DNA of 64,000 nucleotides, taken from positions 121,865,030 to 121,929,029 of the forward strand of contig CP136067.1 in assembly GCA_032622095.1 (NCBI GenBank), written 5' to 3'. The position numbers and the translations under genes were made by a program. The notes below the pieces were generated by a model, which was given only the letters and a program-made list of their open reading frames with translations, had not been told where the DNA came from and did not search any database. How positions within the stretch are numbered: position 1 is the first letter of the stretch; the number at the start of each line of letters is the position of its first letter. This stretch comes from Siphonodentalium dalli. Taxonomy: Eukaryota; Mollusca; Scaphopoda; Gadilida; Siphonodentaliidae. Below, piece by piece: positions 56,341 through 64,000 of the stretch.

Positions 56341-57181
56341 AATATTTAAATCATTATATTTACAGCAATCTTTTGAGAGATAGCCCTTTATGCATACATT
56401 TACTTTTTTATTGTCGCAGATTCTCTGCTAAACGAAATAGGTGCTTCGCAGGGTTAATAACACGACCAGTCGTAGCAACCTTGTTACATGTAAGTCGCGA
56501 ACTGTCAATATAGAAGAGAATGTAGATTTTTTTCTGAGGGTTCAAAAATGTAGTGTTGCCTAAACGGTTCTCAATTTGAACTTTCCCTATGTCGCCCTCT
56601 GTATAAATAAATAAAAACTCCTGCCTATACATGAAACAAGGTGAACGTGTAAAAACACGCACATCGAAGTGACCAAATATACAGTACAATTTAGAAAACG
56701 AGAAAAATATCTCATGCATATCTCATATTTCGGCCCTCGGACATGAACATCTGGAGTTGCTTGTCGTTTCGATCTTGAAATGTTAATTTCGCTACGATTA
56801 TTGGAAACTGGTGAGTGGGGTCAAGGGTCGGGCCATAAACATATAATAACAATTCAGTTCATCTGATGCATGGTCTGCCCAACAGTGACTCGTTATTATA
56901 GGTTACTGTTAGCTTTGACAGTCTATACCCCAGATGGCTGACAATGATAACAAGATAGAAAAATTGAACATAAAAGCAAAATCTAACTGGGAAAAGATGA
57001 TTATGAATAAGCAATAAAGACACCTCATGTGTATGCCAAAGATGGGGGAAATGGTTCATATAAGCGTCATACGTTCTGCCAAATCCCATTCACTAACATA
57101 GCAGTCTTTATATATTATACAATTTTGTTAATTCATTTGCACGATTTAGAGTAAAAGATATGTTTACACCAAGTTACTTGT
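56341..57181. other. Gene-free spacer
   Basis: Overlapping short frames on both strands have no domain; AT-rich. No feature recognised. Confidence 0.35.
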
Positions 57182-59240
57182 ATGGTCATGGCTATAGACG
57201 TGGAATCGTGTGAACTTGATTATGGTGAGGATGAGTTTATTTCGTCCTCTAGTGAATATGGTCCCGAATTAAACTGGGAAAGTCCCGAATCTATAGTGTC
57301 AGAATCCGGAGATTGGGATATGGACCATGACGGTGATATGCATATGGACCCCATGGCACTAGGTATATGGACACTGGTTGTGACCCAGACGAAGATAGGA
57401 ATATATGGACCCAGACTTTATTCAATCACAAAGCGCGGGCGTAAAAGAGTATGCGTGGTGGGTCAATGGCCGCGGTATTTGTGCCAGTGGGACTGGGAGG
57501 GGAGTAGTTCGTATAAGGGGTGGAACGGGAAGGGGTACAAACGTCACTATGGATGCTAGCGACGGGCCTATACAGAAAAATGTCGAGTAGTCACAAGAGG
57601 TGGAGATGCCGCGGCGAATGTAGTCTCGACTGCATCTCGACAAGATTCGCCGACATTCCCCTTCAATGAAACGCCTGGCTTGAAGATTTCGATGCCCATC
57701 GATGCAACCCCTGGTTATTTTATGGACATATTTCTTTCGGATGACATTATTGATTTGATGGTTAAAGAAACGGCAGATCCCTTTGCGACGAAGATCTCGA
57801 CTCCGTGCATGGAAGCCGACAGATGCCACCGAAAGGAAAACTTCTTGGGGGTTCTTCTACACATGGTGGGTCTAATGAATATGTCATCATTTCAAAACTA
57901 TTGGAGCACGAAGCAAATCCACAACTTTGGTTTCTTCTGCAAGGTTATGAGTAGGAACCGGTTTCAACTTCTGCTGAGATTCTGGAATTTCGCAAAAATA
58001 GCCAACCGCTTGAAGACGGCTATTCACAATCCGCCCAATGCAAAACCATTTCAATAACACAATGGCATCAATGTATACCTCGGACAAACAAATATGTGTG
58101 ATATTATGGCGCGGCAGACTTATGTTCAGACAATACATCAAAAACAAAAGACATAAATATGTTGAGTAACCACGTGGTCTAGTACTGCGCATGCGAGTGT
58201 ATTCCGGGGGAACTGCAACAACCACAACTCCGTTAAGCTAACTAAGGAACCAACAAAGCAATCTACTTGCATGTAAGGCACACTACGCACTGATCGCAAG
58301 AAAAATCCAAAGAGACTCAGAAAAAGTCAAGAAAGGACGAGTTACATGGGCAAGATCTGATTCCACAATTGTGTGCAAATGGAAAGATGAGCACGATATG
58401 CGAACTATAACCAACACACATACCGTAGAGATGATATGTGACTAACGGGAGAGCAAACGTCACTGTAAAACCTAACATGACTAACAGTGGTATGATTGGA
58501 ATTGATCGCATACTATTCGTCACGTCGGAAAACAAACCAGTGGTACGAGAAAGTAGCAGTGCACATCATGGAGATTTTTCATAATGAACGCTCACATAGT
58601 GTACATTCAGTACGACGAGAACTTGAGGATGCTGACATTGATAGGCTAACTATATAAGGAGCCAAAAAGCAATCTACTTACATGTGCGGTACACTCCGCA
58701 CTAATCGCATGGGGAATCCAAAAAGCGTGACTCAGGAAAAAAACTAGAGAAATAACTAGTTAGTTACATGGGCAAATCTGATTCCACAATTGTGTGCAAA
58801 TGGAAATATAAGCGATGTGCTAACTATAACCAACAAACATACCGTAGTGATGATTTCTGCACCCAACGGGAGAGGAAACGTCGATGTGAAACCAGCTGGT
58901 GAAATCTAACATTATCAAAGATTATAATAGTGGTATGAGCGGAATTGACCGATCAGATCATATATGCTCGCATACTATTTGTCACTTCGGAAAACAAACC
59001 GGTGGTACGAGAAAGTTGCACTGCACATCATGGAGGTTTTCATATATACTGAGCATACAGTATACGGCAGTAACGGGAACAGGTGCACAAATTCCGAGAG
59101 CCTATTGCGTTGAATATCCTTGGGGACGCTCTCGCTATCACTATATAGCAGTCCACGCTGTCCAGTGGTACCGGTCGTTGGTCCTGTACGAGATGTTACA
59201 TCATTTCACTACTTTGTTCACATTCCACATATAGGTAAAG
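57182..59240 (+). pseudogene. piggyBac transposase, dead, with internal duplication
   Basis: The N-terminal acidic region (57188-57330: EDEFISSSSEYGPELNWESP) is followed after frameshifts by the start of the DDE domain at 57660-58057: FNETPGLKISMPIDATPGYF, then HRKENFLGVLLHMVGLMNMS and MSRNRFQLLLRFWNFAK. These are hallmark piggyBac segments. The central catalytic part is largely lost. The C-terminal region is recognisable twice: near 58355-58520 (NGKMST..THTVEM-like text and MTNSGMIGIDR) and near 58780-59000 (KDYNSGMSGIDRSDHI). The two are related by a duplication of about 410 bp. Many stops exclude activity. No TTAA-flanked ends were identified. Confidence 0.8.
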
Positions 59241-59269
59241 GGAAGATCGACCCACTAAATCGTGCCGAG

Positions 59270-60540
59270 TTTGCACTCGCACATATACAAGGGTGAGGTA
59301 CGAGACAGTTAAGATACACTTTACTAACTTAAATTTATATTAAATTAAAGTGTTTTAACCAATGTTTTACAAACGATTCATTGGCGATGGTTTAGGTGTG
59401 TTGACACTCGCACATGTGCAAGAGTGAGGTACGAAAAAGTTAAGATACACTTTACTAAGTTAAATTTATATTAAATTATAGTGTTTTAACCAATGTTTTA
59501 CAAACGATTCATTGGCGATGGTTTAGGTGTGTGGACACATGGAATGCAGAGCCTTCATAACTTTATGGACTATGCTAATTCAATTCACCCGAGTATTCAG
59601 GTAGATCTTTGGAACAGTTCGGAGTGTTTTGAGTTTTAGATACTTATGTCAAAGTTGGCGGAAATGGAGATTTATACACAGATTTATATGTGAAACCAAC
59701 TGACAAAATGCTCTACCTGAACAGCAAGTCTGACCATCCACCACATATTAAACGGTCAGTTGTGTGTGGACTGGGAATTCGGATAAGGCGTATATGTGAG
59801 AAGGAGGAGGATCATAAGAGAAACCGGAGACGTTTGAAGTTACAGCTGAGGTAAAGATGGTATAGTGGCAAGTTTATTGAACGACATTTGGTGAAAGTGG
59901 ACGGAACGGACCGCGATAATCTTCTGGAACCAAGGAATGGAAAGAGAACGAGAAGTAGTGAAAGAGTTCCGATTGTTACTACATATTCCGCTGTACTACC
60001 AGATGTAGGTGTGATTATCAGAAAGTAAATGAACATTTTGCATGATTCTAAGAGGATGAAGATCATATTTGAGGACCCTCCCCTTGTGGCGTATAGACGT
60101 GATAGTAACTTATGCGACATTCTCGTGCATCGGAAAACCGCAAAGGTTCTGAATCACCCCATCCAATTATGCTACAATAACTGTGACAAAACAATCATCA
60201 CCAGCATTAAGAAAGAGAGTAGATCAGCTGAGTTCAGTGTGCTGCAGAACATTACTGTCATTCGAAGAATTTAATATATGCATTGGTATGTGAGGTGTGT
60301 GGTGGAGCCGTGTATACCGGGGAAACAGAACGTCGTTTGTGGACAGATTCGAGGAGCATCAGACTACATGATTATAAACCGATATACGACCATTTTAATT
60401 CGGCAGGACATAGTGGTGTGACGAATCTGAAGGTGACAGTGTAGGCGTTGGTGCATGGTGGGAAACAGGAGCGACTTATTCGGGAAAACATGTGGATGAG
60501 AAAGCTGCATGGGGACACGCGAGGGAAATGGTTTTAACAA
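59270..60540 (+). pseudogene. Penelope-like retroelement 3' part: RT thumb plus GIY-YIG endonuclease
   Basis: The RT end is readable from about 59493: RFIGDGLGVWTHGMQSLHNF, where the usual second catalytic region reads FIGD rather than the expected Asp-Asp. Then come HPSIQVDLW, TDKMLYLNSKSDHPPH and a basic RIRRICEKEEDHKR stretch. A clean piece at 60029-60274 has FEDPPLVAYRRDSNLCDILV. A frame change leads to the GIY-YIG part at about 60290-60540 with CGGAVYTGETERRL, YDHFNSAGHS and ERLIRENMWMRKLHGDT, matching the nuclease layout of endonuclease-positive Penelope-like elements. Several stops and frameshifts show it is inactive. Confidence 0.82.
59275..59531 (+). repeat. ~134-bp tandem duplication at the Penelope-like remnant
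   Basis: The segment from CTCGCACATATACAAGGGTG through AACGATTCATTGGCGATGGT TTAGGTGTG is repeated once (copies start near 59275 and 59407). The duplication includes the RT motif, so FIGDGLGV occurs twice. Confidence 0.8.
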
Positions 60541-60635
60541 GACGAGTCACACCACACCTATATTTTCATATAATAATTATGTGAATTCCACAGCGCCATC
60601 GCTGGCGTTTCCATGGACGTCGCAGCGAAGTGTGT

Positions 60636-61090
60636 AGGTTACACTGGTGTAAATGTTTTCCATAGGCCTCAGTGCTAACGTTTTAGCGTATGCTGTTGGC
60701 TATATGAACCATGGGTCCAATTTTTTTTTTTAATCTGAAAAATTGACATTTCGGGAAACTTTTTACACAAAAAAATCATATCTGTCTAGCAGGGAATTCG
60801 CCTTTAAATCTTGTGTTTTCGTAACTAGTGTCAGATCCGCATAAAAAAATACTGTCATATTTTAGACCACACCAACAAATTCAAACTTCACTACAAAGGG
60901 TTAATTCCTGTGCCAATGGCTATCTTACCTATGGGAAATCATAGGGAAGAGGTGTGATGATTTTTTTATGCAAAAAGCACACAAGGCTATTGACCAATCA
61001 GGGCCCAGTGTCTATTTTATTCTCTCCTATATATTCCTCCCGCATCCGCTAGAGGTCTCTCCGAACCTTATTTACACCAGTGTAACCTAA
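60636..61090. mobile_element. TIR-bounded element, array copy 1 (455 bp)
   Basis: Starts AGGTTACACTGGTGTAAAT and ends with the exact complement ATTTACACCAGTGTAACCT. The interior is AT-rich and non-coding. A small MITE by structure. Confidence 0.8.
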
Positions 61091-61988
61091 AGCGATAGCC
61101 CGCTTTTTCGCGGAATAATTGTAACACCCTACATTTTTTCAGAATTGCCCATGAATGAAAAAAATGTGTTCAAAAATAATATCACTTCTGTGGTTCTTTA
61201 TTTATCACACACAATTTAACCCCACTCTCTGTAACACATTATTCATCAAAAAAGCACATTTTTCCACCACAAGTCATATTCAGGCCCCATTTTCACACAG
61301 TTTTTGGGGTCTGGTGTTGCAAACTTGGATCAGCTATGGAAGACTGTACAAGATCCTTTCCATGAGAGAACTTCTGGTGATGTGAGGTCATTGAGTCCAG
61401 ATCTGATCAGCTGAGCATCAAGCACATGACTTTATCAGCACATGGAAGACTAAAATATGACATTTTCAGGTCTGCAAGGGTGATCCAAGATAACTGGATG
61501 TGGGTGTATATTGAATTAGTTGAACAAAGATATGCTCTCTTTGAAATGCTGAAGCATTTTCTTAAATGTGTCCAAGTTTTAGTGCTATTAACCTTCAAAT
61601 GGCCATACCCACCAGTGAAAATGAGACACTTTTATTATATATATCTGTATATCACTGGCTATAAAATCCAAAATACTTGTTAGATTAGCTTCTTATAACA
61701 ATTGGTATGTGTGTCATTGACATGCTCATGTAATGGGTAATTTGCATTATCATGTGACAATTATCACCTTGAAAAATTTTGAAAATACCTTGAAAAATTG
61801 GCATTTTTTATGAAAAATCATACCATTTTTTTGGCCGATGGAAGTGAAAGAAGACATCAGCAGCAAGAATAGCCACACCATGCATGGGAGATTCATTGGA
61901 CTGAAAGACCAGGCTGTGAAAAATGCATTAAAATACTTTAAAGTGACTCCCAGGAATCAAAAATGCCAAAAAGTTCATTTTTCCCTTT

Positions 61989-62440
61989 AGGTTACACTGG
62001 TGTAAATGTTTTCCATAGGCCTCAGTGCTAACGTTTTAGCGTATGCTGTTGGCTATATGAACCATGGGTCCAATTTTTTTTTTTAATCTGAAAAATTGAC
62101 ATTTCGGAAACTTTTTACACAAAAAAATCATATCTGTCTAGCAGGGAATTCGCCTTTAAATCTTGTGTTTTCGTAACTAGTGTCAGATCCGCATAAAAAA
62201 ATACTGTCATATTTTAGACCACACCAACAAATTCAAACTTCACTACAAAGGGTTAATTCCTGTGCCAATGGCTATCTTACCTATGGGAAATCATAGGGAA
62301 GAGGTGTGATGAATTTTTTATGCAAAAAGCACACAAGGCTATTGACCAATCAGGGCCCAGTGTCTATTTTATTCTCTCCTATATATTCCTCCCGCATCCG
62401 CTAGAGGTCTCTCCGAACCTTATTTACACCAGTGTAACCT
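61989..62440. mobile_element. TIR-bounded element, array copy 2
   Basis: Same ends. Here TTTA is present on both flanks (CCCTTTA on the left as part of the boundary, TTTATAAAGCG on the right), unlike copies 1 and 3, where the right flank reads TAAAGCG. This hints at a TTA/TTTA target duplication. Confidence 0.8.
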
Positions 62441-63344
62441 TTATAAAGCGATAGCCCGCTTTTTCGCGGAATAATTGTAACACCCTACATTTTTTCAGAA
62501 TTGCCCATGAATGAAAAAAATGTGTTCAAAAATAATATCACTTCTGTGGTTCTTTATTTATCACACACAATTTAACCCCACTCTCTGTAACACATTATTC
62601 ATCAAAAAAGCACATTTTTCCACCACAAGTCATATTCAGGCCCCATTTTCACACAGTTTTTGGGGTCTGGTGTTGCAAACTTGGATCAGCTATGGAAGAC
62701 TGTACAAGATCCTTTCCATGAGAGAACTTCTGGTGATGTGAGGTCATTGAGTCCAGATCTGATCAGCTGAGAATCAAGCACATGACTTTATCACCACATG
62801 GAAGACTAAAATATGACATTTTCAGGTCTGCAAGGGTGATCCAAGATAACTGGATGTGGGTGTATATTGAATTAGTTGAACAAAGATATGCTCTCTTTGA
62901 AATGCTGAAGCATTTTCTTAAATGTGTCCAAGTTTTAGTGCTATTAACCTTCAAATGGCCATACCCACCAGTGAAAATGAGACACTTTTATTATATATAT
63001 CTGTATATCACTGGCTATAAAATCCAAAATACTTGTTAGATTAGCTTCTTATAACAATCGGTATGTGTGTCATTGACATGCTCATGTAATGGGTAATTTG
63101 CATTATCATGTGACAATTACCACCTTGAAAATTTTTGAAAATACCTTGAAAAATTGGCATTTTTTATGAAAAATCATACCATTTTTTTGGCCGATGGAAG
63201 TGAAAGAAGACATCAGCAGCAAGAATAGTCACACCATGCATGGGAGATTCATTGGACTGAAAGACCAGGCTGTGAAAAATGCATTAAAATACTTTAAAGT
63301 GACTCCCAGGAATCAAAAATGCCAAAAAGTTCATTTTTCCCTTT

Positions 63345-63798
63345 AGGTTACACTGGTGTAAATGTTTTCCATAGGCCTCAGTGCTAACGTTTTAGCGTAT
63401 GCTGTTGGCTATATGAACCATGGGTCCAATTTTTTTTTTTAATCTGAAAAATTGACATTTCGGGAAACTTTTTACACAAAGAAATCATATCTGTCTAGCA
63501 GGGAATTCGCCTTTAAATCTTGTGTTTTCGTAACTAGTGTCAGATCCGCATAAAAAAATACTGTCATATTTTAGACCACACCAACAAATTCAAACTTCAC
63601 TACAAAGGGTTAATTCCTGTGCCAATGGCTATCTTACCTATGGGAAATCATAGGGAAGAGGTGTGATGAATTTTTTATGCAAAAAGCACACAAGGCTATT
63701 GACCAATCAGGGCCCAGTGTCTATTTTATTCTCTCCTATATATTCCTCCCGCATCCGCTAGAGGTCTCTCCGAACCTTATTTACACCAGTGTAACCTA
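63345..63798. mobile_element. TIR-bounded element, array copy 3
   Basis: Same inverted ends as copies 1 and 2. Left flank CCCTTT as in copy 2, right flank TAAAGCG as in copy 1. Confidence 0.8.
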
Positions 63799-64000
63799 AA
63801 GCGATAGCCCGCTTTTTCGCGGAATAATTGTAACACCCTACATTTTTTCAGAATTGCCCATGAATGAAAAAAATGTGTTCAAAAATAATATCACTTCTGT
63901 GGTTCTTTATTTATCACACACAATTTAACCCCACTCTCTGTAACACATTATTCATCAAAAAAGCACATTTTTCCACCACAAGTCATATTCAGGCCCCATT

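Larger units (their letters stand above)
60636..64000. repeat. 1.35-kb tandem array, nearly identical units (2.5 units visible)
   Basis: Units start at 60636, 61989 and 63345 (periods 1,353 and 1,356). Identity is about 99% by eye; differences include one G deletion, a 4-base TTTA difference and a handful of substitutions. Each unit has a 455-bp inverted-repeat-bounded half and a ~0.9-kb half containing TAGCCCGCTTTTTCGCGG. Frames repeated between units (61155-61385/62511-62741 and 61426-61683/62782-63039) have no recognisable domain. The array runs off the window. Its left edge coincides with the inverted-repeat terminus. Confidence 0.92.

Noticed and set aside
61155-63039. Frames of 76 and 85 codons conserved between array units
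   Set aside because: Conservation reflects recent duplication of the whole unit at DNA level. No domain, and too few differences to show coding constraint.
1-64000. tRNA, rRNA, CRISPR arrays or bacterial operon signals
   Set aside because: The tandem arrays lack the spacer diversity of CRISPR. No cloverleaf or rRNA sequence was recognised by eye, and the intron and transposon content is eukaryotic.

Overview
This window looks like nuclear DNA of an animal, most likely a marine invertebrate. It is AT-rich. Its one intact host-type gene has spliceosomal introns. The rest is dominated by eukaryotic mobile elements: Polinton/Maverick, non-LTR retrotransposons, a Penelope-like element with a GIY-YIG domain, hAT, piggyBac, foldback elements, and elements with tandem-repeat cores that resemble the 'pearl' or Helentron type. 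I cannot name the phylum from sequence alone. I saw no rRNA, tRNA, CRISPR array or bacterial operon.

Layout. 1-6.1 kb: a decayed Polinton block on the + strand. Its order is a conserved N-terminal-side ORF, a DDE integrase with a chromodomain, a small membrane protein, the penton-type minor capsid protein, a small basic capsid-associated protein, the major capsid protein, an unknown conserved protein and an adenain-like protease. Genes are packed with 2-14 nt gaps or 4-nt ATGA overlaps. Most are broken by frameshifts, stops, or a short inverted-repeat insertion in the major capsid gene. 7-17.7 kb: hairpin elements, a CR1-like relic on the - strand, repeats with AAGATGGC-type cores, and a 33-bp minisatellite. 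17.9-26.4 kb: a nest in which one tandem-core element is split by a 2.4-kb insertion and by a 5.3-kb foldback element. The foldback has arms over 1.2 kb and a core of inverted 21/42-bp tandem repeats. 26.7-30.5 kb: a further tandem-core element, a repeat related in inverted orientation to 17.1-17.75 kb, and a non-LTR relic. 31.2-32.4 kb: a hAT element with an 8-bp target duplication, itself carrying an 88-bp retroposon-like insertion. 33.5-35.2 kb: a Polinton-type packaging ATPase with two zinc fingers and a polyglutamine tract, on the - strand.

36.8-39.2 kb is a 2.4-kb tandem-core element with ~160-bp units and a ~638-bp higher-order period. 39.4-43.3 kb holds the only convincing intact cellular gene: three exons encoding a 521-residue major-facilitator transporter. 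A truncated copy of its last exon follows at 43.8-44.2 kb. 45.1-47.15 kb is a 46-bp minisatellite interrupted by a 5'-truncated non-LTR retrotransposon. 47-54 kb is mostly gene-free repeat DNA. 54.8-56.3 kb is a broken RT relic, 57.2-59.2 kb a dead piggyBac transposase, and 59.3-60.5 kb a Penelope-like relic. From 60.6 kb to the window end lies a nearly identical 1.35-kb tandem array whose units alternate a 455-bp inverted-repeat element with about 0.9 kb of other sequence.

The genes do not form a host pathway. The Polinton genes would together make a virion-like particle and an integration machine. The transporter gene stands alone among repeats. The structural highlights are the nested foldback element, the hAT element with its own empty-site control next door, the intronic inverted copy of the transporter's third exon start, and the TIR-bounded tandem array.
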